Of a DNA stretch of 64,000 nucleotides, positions 1 to 10,132 are shown piece after piece. Source of the DNA: Candidatus Gastranaerophilales bacterium (lineage in GTDB: Bacteria; Cyanobacteriota; Vampirovibrionia; Gastranaerophilales; Gastranaerophilaceae); the NCBI GenBank assembly GCA_944322725.1, contig CALUPU010000004.1:1-64000 (forward strand), written 5' to 3'. Each line of letters begins with the position of its first letter. Position 1 is the first letter of the stretch. The position numbers were made by a program, and so were the translations under genes. Under the pieces are notes generated by a model that ran no database searches, was not told the origin of the DNA, and saw only the letters and a list, made by a program, of their open reading frames with translations.

Positions 1-2
1 GT

Positions 3-80
3 CAGGCAATGATCCATAACGGAGGACGAAACGGTATATCGTTAACAGCCGGATTCAGATGGAAAGTAGGCAGAGAGTAG
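3..80 (+). CDS. C-terminal fragment of an upstream protein, possibly an outer-membrane beta-barrel
   Basis: This is the only frame open from the window edge to a stop (TAG at 78-80). It encodes the last 25 residues, including NGISLTAGFRWKVGRE. The alternating hydrophobic and aromatic ending (ISLTAGFRWKV) resembles the last strand of a beta-barrel, but a fragment this short cannot be assigned. It is followed directly by an intrinsic terminator. Confidence 0.4.
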   Translation, partial: QAMIHNGGRNGISLTAGFRWKVGRE

Positions 81-117
81 ATAATTGAATTATATATAAA
101 AGATTATATTATCCATC

Positions 118-142
118 AGGGCATAATTTATGCCCTTTTTCT
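118..142 (+). terminator. Intrinsic terminator of the upstream gene
   Basis: AGGGCAT (118-124) pairs with ATGCCCT (130-136) around AATTT, followed by a T-rich run. It lies 37 bases after the stop codon at 80 and ends the transcript before gap. Confidence 0.85.
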
Positions 143-168
143 TTACCCGTAATTCTCTGTCTAAATGC

Positions 169-197
169 TTGATTATAATTCATGTTTAATTTATAAC
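169..197 (+). promoter_or_regulatory. Sigma70-type promoter of gap
   Basis: TTGATT (169-174), a 17-base spacer and TATAAC (192-197). The predicted start is near 204, giving a short leader that contains the AAGAGGAG ribosome-binding site at about 227-234. Confidence 0.65.
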
Positions 198-238
198 ATG
201 GAAGTATTTAATACACAGTAAAAAAGAAGAGGAGCTAA

Positions 239-1249
<1,011 letters not shown>

Positions 1250-1268
1250 TTTTTATAATTTGAAACTA

Positions 1269-1302
1269 AAAACAGCGGTGATTAACTTCATCGCTGTTTT
1301 TT
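1269..1302 (+). terminator. Intrinsic terminator of gap
   Basis: AACAGCG (1271-1277) pairs with CGCTGTT (1292-1298). The stem is extended by GTGA/TCAT with one wobble pair, and a T run reaches 1302. Confidence 0.85.
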
Positions 1303-1385
1303 AGTTAATAAATTTACATCTGTACAAACACTGTTCTTATTTGATATATTAGATGTGGTATTGGAGTTTACGAAAAGAGAATATT

Positions 1386-2636
1386 ATGGGTCAAACAATT
1401 GCAGAAAAGATAATTTCCAAACACGCCGGCTATGACGTAAAAGCAGGCGAACTTTGTATTGCAAAAGTAGATGTTGCAGCAGTACAAGACGGCACAGGTC
1501 CTTTGATGGTACAGGAATTTAAAAAACTGGGCAAATCAAAACCTGCTAACCCTGAGCGTTGCATATTGTTTATTGACCACGCTTCTCCAAGCCCTAGAAA
1601 AGAATTATCAAATACCCATATTGTGTTGAGAGAATTTGCTAAAGAAACCGGAGCAATTTTATCCGAAACAGGCTGCGGTGTTTGCCATCAGAGATTGGTC
1701 GAGTCTTTTGTAAATCCCGGAGAAATACTTGTCGGAGCAGATTCTCACACCTGTACATCGGGTGCTCTTGGTGCATTTGCAACAGGTATGGGTTCTACTG
1801 ATATTGCTGTTGCAATGGCTCTTGGCAAAACCTGGCTTAAAGTGCCTGCAACTTTTAAAGTTGTTGTTGAAGGAGAGTTTCAAAAAGGTGTTTATGCAAA
1901 AGATTTGATTCTGCATTTGATAGGTCTTATCGGTGCAGATGGAGCAACATATAAAGCACTGGAGTTTCACGGTTCAACAATTGAAAATATGACAATGGCA
2001 GACAGATTTACGCTTGCAAATATGGCTGTAGAAGCAGGTGCTAAAGCAGGTTTGTTTGTTGCTGATGAAAAAACTAAAGCATATCTTAAAGAAAGAGGCA
2101 GAGAAGACAAGTTTGTTGAAATAACACCTGACCCCGATGCAGTATATGAAAGGGTAATACAAATAGACGCTTCAAAGCTTGAGCCTACTGTATCCTGCCC
2201 TCATACTGTTGACAACACAAAACTTGCAAAAGATTTAAAAGACGTTAAAGTAAATCAGGTTTTTGTCGGTACCTGTACAAACGGTCGTATTGAAGATTTG
2301 AGAATCGTAGCAGAAATTCTTAAAAACAAAAAAGTCCATCAAGATGTAAGAATGATAGTTGTACCTGCGTCAAAAGATGTTTATAAACAGGCAATTGAAG
2401 AAGGATTGATAACAACACTTATAGATTCAGGCGCACAGATTCTTGGTCCCGGCTGCGGTCCCTGTGTAGGTGTTCATGCAGGTATTCTTGGAGACGGTGA
2501 AGTTTGTCTGGCAACCCAAAACAGAAATTTTCAAGGCAGAATGGGCAACACAAAAGGCTTTATCTATCTTTCTTCTCCTGCTGTTGCGGCTTACAGCGCA
2601 ATTTCCGGATGTATAACAGACCCTCGCGGTATTTAG
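1386..2636 (+). CDS. leuC: 3-isopropylmalate dehydratase (or homoaconitase) large subunit
   Basis: Aconitase-family 4Fe-4S hydro-lyase subunit of about 416 residues, the size of the short LeuC/HacA class. VGADSHTCTSGALGAFATG is the family signature, and GTCTNGR with GPGCGPCVG supplies the cluster cysteines. The start was moved from an upstream in-frame ATG at 1353 to 1386: AAAAGAG lies just before 1386, and the upstream extension (MWYWSLRKENI) is unlike the family. The likely role is isomerisation of 2-isopropylmalate in leucine synthesis. The small subunit LeuD is not adjacent, so a homoaconitase-like substrate cannot be excluded. A weak TATATT -10 element lies at 1345-1350. Confidence 0.88.
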   Translation: MGQTIAEKIISKHAGYDVKAGELCIAKVDVAAVQDGTGPLMVQEFKKLGKSKPANPERCILFIDHASPSPRKELSNTHIVLREFAKETGAILSETGCGVCHQRLVESFVNPGEILVGADSHTCTSGALGAFATGMGSTDIAVAMALGKTWLKVPATFKVVVEGEFQKGVYAKDLILHLIGLIGADGATYKALEFHGSTIENMTMADRFTLANMAVEAGAKAGLFVADEKTKAYLKERGREDKFVEITPDPDAVYERVIQIDASKLEPTVSCPHTVDNTKLAKDLKDVKVNQVFVGTCTNGRIEDLRIVAEILKNKKVHQDVRMIVVPASKDVYKQAIEEGLITTLIDSGAQILGPGCGPCVGVHAGILGDGEVCLATQNRNFQGRMGNTKGFIYLSSPAVAAYSAISGCITDPRGI

Positions 2637-2673
2637 TTCATATAAAGATTTTATTAAAATTTGCCCTATTTTA

Positions 2674-2702
2674 TTGACACAATTGATAATTAAAAATATG
2701 CT
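2674..2702 (+). promoter_or_regulatory. Sigma70-type promoter of the glutamate synthase operon
   Basis: A perfect TTGACA (2674-2679), a 17-base spacer and TATGCT (2697-2702). The predicted start is near 2709, 28 bases upstream of the first gene, with AAGGTGAAG as ribosome-binding site. Confidence 0.8.
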
Positions 2703-2736
2703 AAAAAGGCTAGACTTATAAGGTGAAGAATTAAGA

Positions 2737-3846
2737 ATGTGTCGTATTGGCGCTATAAAATCTAAAAAGTATTTACACCCGTCAAAAGCATTGGAACTTA
2801 TGCGCTCACAGCAAAAGGGGCATGACAACTCCGGTTTCGCTTTTGTTATGCAGGATTTGGGCGGTGTTTTTGAAAATTATAAAGGCTTGCCGATTCTTTC
2901 TATGGCCTGTACAAATGAAGGTATGCATATTGCGGAAGATATTCTGCACAGCATTGGCTTTGTCAGAGTAATGCAATGGGCGCCTGATGTGCATAATGAT
3001 ATAGAGGGCTTGAATATAGAGCCTATGCCCAATTATGTTTTTGAGGTTTTTAATTATCCTCATTCTTATAAATATGCACCAAAAGAAGAAAAAGAAGCCC
3101 TGCTTCTCGATACACGTCTAAAATTGAGAAAAGCGCTGGAACAGGCGGACGAAGGTTATGTATACTCCTTCTGGCCGGATGTGCTAATGCTCAAAGAAAT
3201 AGGCGACCCTCGAGATATCGGAACATATTTCGGTCTGTGGAATGAAAACAAAGATTTTTGTGCAAAAATAATAACTGCACAGTGCAGGCAGAACACTAAT
3301 TATGACATTGTTCGTTATGCTGCGCATCCTTTTTTCCTGCAGGGGTACACTGCTCTTGCTAATGGGGAAAATACTTTTTATGAAAAAAATAAACTTTTTC
3401 AGCAAAAACTGCACAAAGGCTATATAGGTTTTGAAAGTGATTCTCAGTGCTTTTTGTACACTTTGCATTATGTGAATAAAATCTTAAAATGGCCGTTAAA
3501 ATACTTTAAACATGTTATAACTCCTCTTCCTTATGATGAAATACTAACAAGAGCGGATTCTGAAATTTTGTTGCGAATAAAAGCCTCGCTTGCTCATCTG
3601 GAGGTAAACGGACCGAATTCAATTATCGCAGTTACTCCTGACGGAACATTGTTTACGACCTGCGATTCTAAAAAGCTCAGACCTGTTGTAGTCGGAAAAA
3701 CTGACGATACTGTGATTATTACATCCGAGGTTACCGGTGTAAATGAACTTATGCCTGAAAGAGATATAGCAGAGGACATTTATCCGAATGAAAGAGAAAT
3801 GGTTGTTGTGGATAACAACCTTAATATTGAAAGGTGGCACCAATAG
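2737..3846 (+). CDS. Glutamate synthase, stand-alone class II glutamine amidotransferase subunit
   Basis: Equivalent to the N-terminal glutaminase domain of GltB, encoded here as a separate 369-residue protein. It should release ammonia from glutamine for transfer to 2-oxoglutarate. The protein starts Met-Cys-Arg-Ile, so removal of Met exposes the N-terminal nucleophile Cys2 typical of Ntn hydrolases. GHDNSGFAF matches the glutamine-site region of class II amidotransferases. It is first in an operon with the FMN and GXGXG/GltD genes (13-base overlap with the next), supporting one multisubunit enzyme of the archaeal/Thermotoga type. Confidence 0.88.
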   Translation: MCRIGAIKSKKYLHPSKALELMRSQQKGHDNSGFAFVMQDLGGVFENYKGLPILSMACTNEGMHIAEDILHSIGFVRVMQWAPDVHNDIEGLNIEPMPNYVFEVFNYPHSYKYAPKEEKEALLLDTRLKLRKALEQADEGYVYSFWPDVLMLKEIGDPRDIGTYFGLWNENKDFCAKIITAQCRQNTNYDIVRYAAHPFFLQGYTALANGENTFYEKNKLFQQKLHKGYIGFESDSQCFLYTLHYVNKILKWPLKYFKHVITPLPYDEILTRADSEILLRIKASLAHLEVNGPNSIIAVTPDGTLFTTCDSKKLRPVVVGKTDDTVIITSEVTGVNELMPERDIAEDIYPNEREMVVVDNNLNIERWHQ

Positions 3847-5492
3847 ATACCCGTGTTATAAAAACAAACGATGTTGCCAAAAACGATTTAAAATGGCAAA
3901 TAGAGTATAATCCGCAAAGATGTACACTGTGCGGAAAATGCTGTGCAGCGTGCACATTCAATGCAATAGAATTTAAAGTCGAAAGACGACGCAGAGTAAA
4001 AAGTACAGGCGCCTTGCCAAAACCCTCTGTTACGTGGGAAGCAGAGCCTGTGGTAAAACAGATTGTCCGTAAAAACAAAAACTGCGTAGGCTGCGGAATG
4101 TGTCAGAAAGTCTGTCCTAATGAAGCTATAAAACCTGTGTACAATGACCACAACAGAATGGACGTAATATATAGAGCCGAAAATGCGGAATCTCCAAAAA
4201 GAGGCGGCCGCACAAACCTTCATACCGAAGGCAGAACGCTCGATAAAATAAAAATAGGTCGTATCTCTCAAATGACAGACCCCTCGTTGGATGCAATGAG
4301 GCATACTTTTGATGTTCTGGCGCCTTTTGGCAGAGTTCTTCCGCCGGAAAAACTGCCTTTTACTGTTGATGAAAACGGCAATTTGCAAATGAACGACAAA
4401 GTACCAAATACCAGATGGATTTATCCTATTATTATCGGGGATATGTCAATTGGTGCATTGTCTACCCGTATGTGGGAAGCTGTTGCAATGGCTGTTGCTT
4501 ATTTGAATGAGGTTGTCGGTCTGCCTGTCAGAATGTGTTCCGGCGAAGGCGGTATGCCTTTAAAACTTTTAAAATCAAGATATTTAAAATATATGATTTT
4601 GCAGATTGCCTCGGGACATTTTGGCTGGGACAGAATTATTAATGCAATGCCGGAAATGACAGAAGACCCTGCAGGTGTTTTAATAAAAATCGGTCAGGGC
4701 GCAAAACCCGGTGACGGCGGACTTTTAATGGCAAAAAAGGTTGTTCGTCATATTCAGGAAATAAGAGGGGTTCCAAAGTCTGATTTGCTTTCGCCGCCTA
4801 ATCATCAGGGGTTGTATTCTATTGAAGAAAGCGTTCAAAAAATGTTTTTGTCAATGAATTCTGCTTTTAAATTCAGAGTTCCGGTTGCCATAAAAGTTGC
4901 AGCATCGGTTACGAGTGTGAGTGTTTATAACAATCTTTTGCGCGACCCGTATAATATTGTGGGAGGATTTTTCTTAGATGGTATAGCCGGCGGTACAGGT
5001 GCTGCGCATGAAGTTTCTCTTGACCACACAGGACATCCGATTGTTTCAAGGTTACGTGATTGTTATCTTGCTGCTGTTCATCAGGGTAAGCAGGGGCAGA
5101 TTCCTCTCTGGGCTGCGGGCGGTATTGGTATGAACGGGACACTTGCTGCAGATGCATTTAAAATGATTTGCCTTGGTGCAAACGGTGTGTTTACAGGAAA
5201 ACTTATCTTACAGATTGCCGGCTGCATAGGTAATGACTATGGCAGATGTAATGCCTGCAACACAGGACTTTGCCCTGTTGGTATAACTACGCAGAACAAA
5301 ACCCTTGTGGACAGGCTCGATGTTGATAAGGTTGCTGAAAATATTGTGAATTATTTTATTGCAACAGATACAGAACTCAAAAAACTTCTGGCTCCTATCG
5401 GAAACAGCTCTTTGCCGGTCGGTCGATCAGATGCTCTTGTGACTGTAGACAAAAATGTTGCAACAAGGCTTGAAATACAGCACGTTTGTTAA
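3834..5492 (+). CDS. Glutamate synthase, FMN/central-domain subunit with N-terminal ferredoxin domain
   Basis: A 552-residue subunit that should carry the FMN-dependent synthase chemistry. Residues 20-110 hold two 4Fe-4S motifs (CTLCGKCCAAC and CVGCGMCQKVCP). The rest is the GltB FMN domain with GDMSIGALS, KIGQGAKPGDGG, IAGGTGAAHE and the late cysteine cluster CNACNTGLCPVG. The only in-frame conventional start is GTG at 3834, overlapping the preceding gene by 13 bases. A strong SD-like AAGGTGG (3831-3837) covers this GTG rather than preceding it, so the exact initiation site is uncertain. The gene is probably translationally coupled to the amidotransferase. Confidence 0.9.
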   Translation: MAPIDTRVIKTNDVAKNDLKWQIEYNPQRCTLCGKCCAACTFNAIEFKVERRRRVKSTGALPKPSVTWEAEPVVKQIVRKNKNCVGCGMCQKVCPNEAIKPVYNDHNRMDVIYRAENAESPKRGGRTNLHTEGRTLDKIKIGRISQMTDPSLDAMRHTFDVLAPFGRVLPPEKLPFTVDENGNLQMNDKVPNTRWIYPIIIGDMSIGALSTRMWEAVAMAVAYLNEVVGLPVRMCSGEGGMPLKLLKSRYLKYMILQIASGHFGWDRIINAMPEMTEDPAGVLIKIGQGAKPGDGGLLMAKKVVRHIQEIRGVPKSDLLSPPNHQGLYSIEESVQKMFLSMNSAFKFRVPVAIKVAASVTSVSVYNNLLRDPYNIVGGFFLDGIAGGTGAAHEVSLDHTGHPIVSRLRDCYLAAVHQGKQGQIPLWAAGGIGMNGTLAADAFKMICLGANGVFTGKLILQIAGCIGNDYGRCNACNTGLCPVGITTQNKTLVDRLDVDKVAENIVNYFIATDTELKKLLAPIGNSSLPVGRSDALVTVDKNVATRLEIQHVC

Positions 5493-5507
5493 TATATGGA
5501 AGATAAT

Positions 5508-7850
5508 ATGAAAAAATATATTATAGACAGTTTAAAAGATAATAAAAGACTTTCAACAAGAGAACTTTTGCAAATCATTTATGACAAAATGGCAGAAGGT
5601 TATACCTCTTTTGAAATTACAGCATCAGGCCAGCATGATATAGGCGGCCCTTTGTGGACTCAAGATGGAAGCCCTTTGGAATTTGAACTTAAAAATCCGG
5701 GGCAGCGTGCAGGCTCAATGGGTATGCCTAACACAAAAATCACAATTGACGGCTCTGCTCCTGCTGATGTGGGCTGGCTCAATTCCGGTGCGGAAATAAT
5801 TTTGAAGGGCGACGGCGGTGACACTACTGCTCACTGTGCTGCCAGCGGCAAAATCTATGTTGACGGTCGTGTCGGTACACGTTCCGGTGCGTTGATGAAA
5901 CACGACCCGAAGTATCCGGCTCCTGAGTTTTGGGTATTAAAAAATACCGGTTCTTTTTCGTTTGAGTTTATGGGAGGCGGTACAGCTGTAGTCTGCGGGT
6001 TGGATTGTGAGAATTTTCCCTCAGTCATTGGTTCACGTTCCTGCGTTGGTATGGTAGGCGGAACAATATATGTAAGAGGAAATGTATGCGACCTGTCCAA
6101 TGATGTTTATCTTGTTGATATAGACGAAAACGATAAAGAATTTCTCTCAAATGGTTTAAAGGAATTTCTTGAAAAAATCGAAAGACCTGAACTTTATCAA
6201 AAGCTTACTGATTTTTCTCAGTGGAAAAAAATTGTTGCCAAAACTTTTGAAGAACGAAAAGCAAATCATCTTATTCCAATGAAGGATTTCAGGCTAAACA
6301 GATGGTTTAAGGAAAATGACGGCGGGATATTTTCTGATGTGTATGAGGATGATTTTAAAGTCTATTCAATAGTTAATAAAGGTACACACAGGCTCAGATA
6401 CCCGAGCTGGGACAATTATACACAGACTGCTCCGTGCGAAAGCCATTGTCCTATCGGGATTCCGACTCAAAAGAGAATAAATCTTATCAAAAATGGCAAG
6501 TTAAAAGAAGCACTGGAGATGATGCTTGATTATACGCCTTTTCCGGCATGTGTGTGCGGCAAACTTTGTCCAAATCTTTGTATGGAAGAGTGCAGCAGAG
6601 GTTATGTGGATGAACCTATCAAGTTTGATGCGCTGGGTATGATGAGCAGAGATGTAAAACTACCGCAGTTTGCAACAACAAAAGACAAATCAGTCGCCGT
6701 AATAGGCTCCGGTGTAGCAGGTTTATCCGCTGCATGGATGTTAAAAAAGAAAGGATATCGGGTTACTGTTTTTGAAGAAGACAAAGAAATAGGCGGAAAA
6801 CTAAGACAGGTTATACCTTACGAAAGATTGTCAAAAGACTGTCTTGATGCTGAATTGGAACGAATTAAGGCATCCGGCATAAACTTCAGCGTTAATACAA
6901 AAATAACAAAAGAACTGTTTGAAAACATCAAAAACGAATACAACGCTGTGATAGTCACCTGTGGTGCACACAATCCTGTTGTAATTCCGTTTGAAGGACA
7001 TGAAAAACTTATCAAAGGTCTTGATTTCTTAAAAAATGTCAAAAATGGAATTAAACCAAATATAGGAGAAAAAATTGTTGTAATCGGTGCGGGTAACGCA
7101 GCAATGGATGTAATCATTGAGGCATACAACTGCGGTGCAAAAAAAGTTACTGCAATAGACATTCAAAAACCGGCCGCTTTTGATAAAGAAATTTCTCATT
7201 GTAAAGCACTAGGTGCAGAAATTTTGTACCCTTGTTTTACGGAAAAAGTGACAGATAAAGGCGTGCTGTTAAAAGATGGCACTTTGCTTGAGGCAGATAC
7301 TGTAATAATTTCCATAGGCGACAGACCAAAACTCGATTTTGTAGAGTCTGATTGGTTGAATGAACGAGGAATGCTCAAGCTGAATGAATTTAAACAAACA
7401 ATAGATGAAAAGGTTTTTGCAGCCGGAGATGTTATAAAACAGGGGCTTTTCACAAATGCCATAGCAGACGGCAACAATGCAGCCAAAAACGTAATCAATC
7501 TGTTTGAAGGTAAACCTTTAGAAACTTTTGAAAAAGCGCCAATGCTGCCTAGAGATAAAGTAAAAACCGAATATTATCAGGGACTTTCTCCTTTGAAGGT
7601 GCAGCAGATTGATGCATGGGATGAAAAGGAAAGATGCATGTCCTGCGGCTTGTGTCGGGATTGCGAAATGTGTCTTGAAGCTTGCCCTGAGCAGGCAATA
7701 AGCAAATTTGTTGATGTGAATGGCAATGTTGTTTATACATCGAATGAAGAACGCTGTATCGGCTGCGGGTTGTGTGCAGGTGTTTGTCCTTGCGGTATCT
7801 GGCAGATGAAAGATAATTTTGAAAACATCGACGATTTAGCAAGTATTTAA
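5508..7850 (+). CDS. Glutamate synthase GXGXG domain fused to GltD-type FAD/NAD(P) oxidoreductase and ferredoxin domain
   Basis: A three-part fusion of about 780 residues. Residues 1-230 are the GltB C-terminal GXGXG beta-helix (GLDCENFPSVIGSRS, GMVGGTIYVRG). From about 300 the GltD small subunit follows: an N-terminal Fe-S helical domain (CESHCPIGIPTQKRI, CVCGKLCPNLCMEEC), then an FAD site GSGVAGLSAAW and an NAD(P) site GAGNAAMD. The last 80 residues carry two 4Fe-4S motifs (CMSCGLCRDCEMCLEAC and CIGCGLCAGVCPCG). It should pass electrons from NAD(P)H to the FMN subunit. ATG 5508 is preferred over 5496 because GGAAGA precedes it at good spacing. Confidence 0.9.
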   Translation: MKKYIIDSLKDNKRLSTRELLQIIYDKMAEGYTSFEITASGQHDIGGPLWTQDGSPLEFELKNPGQRAGSMGMPNTKITIDGSAPADVGWLNSGAEIILKGDGGDTTAHCAASGKIYVDGRVGTRSGALMKHDPKYPAPEFWVLKNTGSFSFEFMGGGTAVVCGLDCENFPSVIGSRSCVGMVGGTIYVRGNVCDLSNDVYLVDIDENDKEFLSNGLKEFLEKIERPELYQKLTDFSQWKKIVAKTFEERKANHLIPMKDFRLNRWFKENDGGIFSDVYEDDFKVYSIVNKGTHRLRYPSWDNYTQTAPCESHCPIGIPTQKRINLIKNGKLKEALEMMLDYTPFPACVCGKLCPNLCMEECSRGYVDEPIKFDALGMMSRDVKLPQFATTKDKSVAVIGSGVAGLSAAWMLKKKGYRVTVFEEDKEIGGKLRQVIPYERLSKDCLDAELERIKASGINFSVNTKITKELFENIKNEYNAVIVTCGAHNPVVIPFEGHEKLIKGLDFLKNVKNGIKPNIGEKIVVIGAGNAAMDVIIEAYNCGAKKVTAIDIQKPAAFDKEISHCKALGAEILYPCFTEKVTDKGVLLKDGTLLEADTVIISIGDRPKLDFVESDWLNERGMLKLNEFKQTIDEKVFAAGDVIKQGLFTNAIADGNNAAKNVINLFEGKPLETFEKAPMLPRDKVKTEYYQGLSPLKVQQIDAWDEKERCMSCGLCRDCEMCLEACPEQAISKFVDVNGNVVYTSNEERCIGCGLCAGVCPCGIWQMKDNFENIDDLASI

Positions 7851-7860
7851 ATTGCCAAAT

Positions 7861-7901
7861 AAAAAGCGTCTGCAATTACTAAATTTGCAGACGCTTTTTT
7901 T
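7861..7901. terminator. Bidirectional intrinsic terminator between convergent genes
   Basis: GCGTCTGCAA (7866-7875) pairs with TTGCAGACGC (7885-7894). A-run before, T-run after. It can end both the glutamate synthase operon and the convergent minus-strand gene at 7926. Confidence 0.92.
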
Positions 7902-7925
7902 GCGGGTTGCGGTTTAATTATTTTA

Positions 7926-8636
7926 TTAGCTGAACACCTTGAAAGTTCTCTCAATATTCTTTTCCATAACTTTCTTGACAGAATCAATCTCAGTATCACA
8001 AGCCTTCTGCTGAGTCTCAACTTGATTTAAATCATTCTGCAATCTCTTTTCTTTAACCTGAATCTCAGCAGTCTTGCGTTCGTATTCAGCCTCTGCAGCT
8101 CTATCATCATCAGTGTAATAAGACTGTGTGAATCCGTTATTGGAATTTAAATTTACTACTTCATTGTTCTTAGCTACTATAGCTAATGTTCCGTTCTTTA
8201 AACCCTCTAAAAGCATCAATCCGTTAGGAAGTTCTGATTGATTATCATAATTAACTATATGATATTTATCATACTGGTTCTTCTCAGCTTCAGATAACAA
8301 TTCGTAATCTTCATTACTGATCTTTTTATTGCCATTAATCCATACACTCTCAGAATCACTAACATCACTGCTGTCTGTAACTAATGTGTATAAATCATAA
8401 CCGCTAATCTCTTTGTTGGCAAAACTTTTTCCGCTTAAACAAAAAGAACTCTGATCTGTAGCATTTGTGAAAAATATAGCCTGGTTGCTTATCTTAATAG
8501 AATACTCTCTGGCAATCTGCTCAGTCTGCATAGCAAGAATCATTTCAGAATTGGTAATCTGCTGAGCTCTGTATTCAAGATCACTCTTTCTTGCTGTTAA
8601 AAGTAACAATCTTGCTTGTGATGCTGCTAAACCCAT
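7926..8636 (-). CDS. Coiled-coil protein of unknown function (MGLAASQARLL family)
   Basis: 236 residues with no enzymatic motif. It starts MGLAASQARLLLLTARKSD, a helical N-terminus I associate with repeated paralogues in Gastranaerophilales and Elusimicrobia genomes (recall only). The middle is polar and Asn/Asp/Ser rich. The last 70 residues are heptad-like and Lys/Glu/Gln rich (about 165-236) and end NIERTFKVFS. There is no signal peptide. This N- and C-terminal helical layout around a variable centre resembles secreted filament or needle-type proteins, but that is inference. AAGGAGC is the ribosome-binding site. Confidence 0.8.
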   Translation of the reverse strand: MGLAASQARLLLLTARKSDLEYRAQQITNSEMILAMQTEQIAREYSIKISNQAIFFTNATDQSSFCLSGKSFANKEISGYDLYTLVTDSSDVSDSESVWINGNKKISNEDYELLSEAEKNQYDKYHIVNYDNQSELPNGLMLLEGLKNGTLAIVAKNNEVVNLNSNNGFTQSYYTDDDRAAEAEYERKTAEIQVKEKRLQNDLNQVETQQKACDTEIDSVKKVMEKNIERTFKVFS

Positions 8637-8720
8637 TTTATTGCTCCTTGCTTACTTTGTTTTACTTACATGTATATAAAAACAAAATAATATATCAGAT
8701 TTCAATACTAAGTATATATT

Positions 8721-8750
8721 GTTACAATTCGTAATATTTCCTTAAAACAC
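8721..8750. promoter_or_regulatory. Three tandem 10-bp direct repeats, response-regulator-like box
   Basis: GTTACAATTC, GTAATATTTC and CTTAAAACAC follow each other in exact 10-base register between the divergent coiled-coil gene and lysA. The form resembles the cyanobacterial HLR1 element bound by RpaB (8-base repeats separated by 2). Related copies occur at 22358, 28700, 32612 and 38753. Confidence 0.4.
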
Positions 8751-8756
8751 TTGTTG

Positions 8757-8765
8757 TGTTACAAT
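8757..8765 (+). promoter_or_regulatory. Extended -10 promoter of lysA
   Basis: TGT followed by TACAAT (8760-8765) forms an extended -10. No good -35 is visible, which would suit activation from the tandem repeats just upstream. The predicted start is near 8772, just before AAGGAG at 8778. Confidence 0.55.
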
Positions 8766-8794
8766 AAACAGGAAATTAAGGAGAATAAAAATTT

Positions 8795-10123
8795 ATGAAA
8801 ACAGCTAACCAATCATTAAAACCTGTTACCACAAAAATTAATGATAAATCTCATATAGAAATAGGCGGATGTGATTTAGTAGAACTTGCACAGCAATACG
8901 GTACTCCTCTCTATGTCTTTGATGAAAAAACAATAAGAACAATTGCTCGTGAATATAAAGATGCATTTAAATCTTATCCTAAGGTTAGCATGTTATATGC
9001 TTCAAAAGCTTTTATGACTAAAGCTATTGTAAGAATTCTCGATGAAGAGGGGTTCGGATTTGATATGGTATCAGGCGGCGAAATATATACTGCCCACTCA
9101 GCCGGTGCGGATATGAAAAAATGTCTGTTTAACGGTAATAATAAATCATATGACGAACTTCAAATGGCTGTAGAACTGGGTGTCGGGCTTGTGTCTGTTG
9201 ATAATTTTCTGGAGTTGGCGTTACTTAATGAGGTTGCAAAATCTAACGGAAAAACAATTGATATCCTTTTAAGAGTTACTCCAGGTATAGAGTGTCATAC
9301 GCATGAATATATTCAAACAGGGCATCTGGATTCAAAATTCGGATTTGATTTGACACAGGTGGATGATGCAGTTGAGTTGATAGTTGATGAGTATAAGAAT
9401 CTTAACCTTGTCGGACTGCACGCACATATAGGTTCACAGATTTTCGAAACCTCTATATATTATGATGAAGTGGAAGTTTTGTTAAAAGAAATCGGCAGGA
9501 TAAAAGAAAAATTCTCTCTTAATCTTACTCATATAAATCTTGGAGGCGGTTTGGGCATAAAATATACAGAGGACGACTGCCCGCCTTCGATTAATGAAAT
9601 TGCTGATAAAATTATTTCTTCGATTAAGGAGAATTCAACTAAATATAATGTTGATGAGCCTGAAATACATATTGAGCCCGGCAGAAGCATAATAGGAACC
9701 TCCGGCGTAACTCTCTATACGGTAGGCAGTTCAAAACAGGTGCCTAACGGTAAAAAATATGTGGCTGTTGACGGAGGTATGGCAGACAACCCCCGTCCGA
9801 GTCTTTATCAGGCTGTTTATACGGCAGAGGTGGCAAACAGACCCTGGGATGAACCTGTAGAAACCGTAACAATTGCAGGCAGATTCTGCGAGTCCGGAGA
9901 TATTTTAATCAAAGATGTAAAAATGCCGGAACTGAAAGAAGGCGATATTCTATGCTTCTATGATACGGGTGCGTACGGATATTCAATGTCGAGTAATTAT
10001 AACAGGGTATTAAAACCTGCTGCGGTACTTGTAAATAACTCACAATCTGATATTATTATAGATAGAGAAAGTTACGAGCATCTTGTGGCATCAGACAGAA
10101 TTCCCGATAGATTGAAAGTATAG
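8795..10123 (+). CDS. lysA: Diaminopimelate decarboxylase
   Basis: PLP-dependent fold type III decarboxylase converting meso-diaminopimelate to lysine, the last step of the pathway. The 442-residue length is typical. YASKAF near residue 68 holds the PLP lysine, HIGSQIF and the glycine-rich NLGGGLG bind the phosphate, EPGRSIIG is the family signature, and CESGD plus YGYSMSSNYN form the C-terminal substrate site. AAGGAG precedes the ATG. The diadenylate cyclase gene starts 9 bases downstream, so the genes are probably co-transcribed. Confidence 0.96.
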   Translation: MKTANQSLKPVTTKINDKSHIEIGGCDLVELAQQYGTPLYVFDEKTIRTIAREYKDAFKSYPKVSMLYASKAFMTKAIVRILDEEGFGFDMVSGGEIYTAHSAGADMKKCLFNGNNKSYDELQMAVELGVGLVSVDNFLELALLNEVAKSNGKTIDILLRVTPGIECHTHEYIQTGHLDSKFGFDLTQVDDAVELIVDEYKNLNLVGLHAHIGSQIFETSIYYDEVEVLLKEIGRIKEKFSLNLTHINLGGGLGIKYTEDDCPPSINEIADKIISSIKENSTKYNVDEPEIHIEPGRSIIGTSGVTLYTVGSSKQVPNGKKYVAVDGGMADNPRPSLYQAVYTAEVANRPWDEPVETVTIAGRFCESGDILIKDVKMPELKEGDILCFYDTGAYGYSMSSNYNRVLKPAAVLVNNSQSDIIIDRESYEHLVASDRIPDRLKV

Positions 10124-10132
10124 GAATAATAA

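Noticed and set aside
1353-1385. In-frame ATG upstream of leuC
   Set aside because: No ribosome-binding site before it, it overlaps the probable -10 region, and the extra residues do not resemble LeuC.
8637-8794. Lysine riboswitch before lysA
   Set aside because: The predicted lysA leader is only about 20 bases, far too short for the L-box fold.
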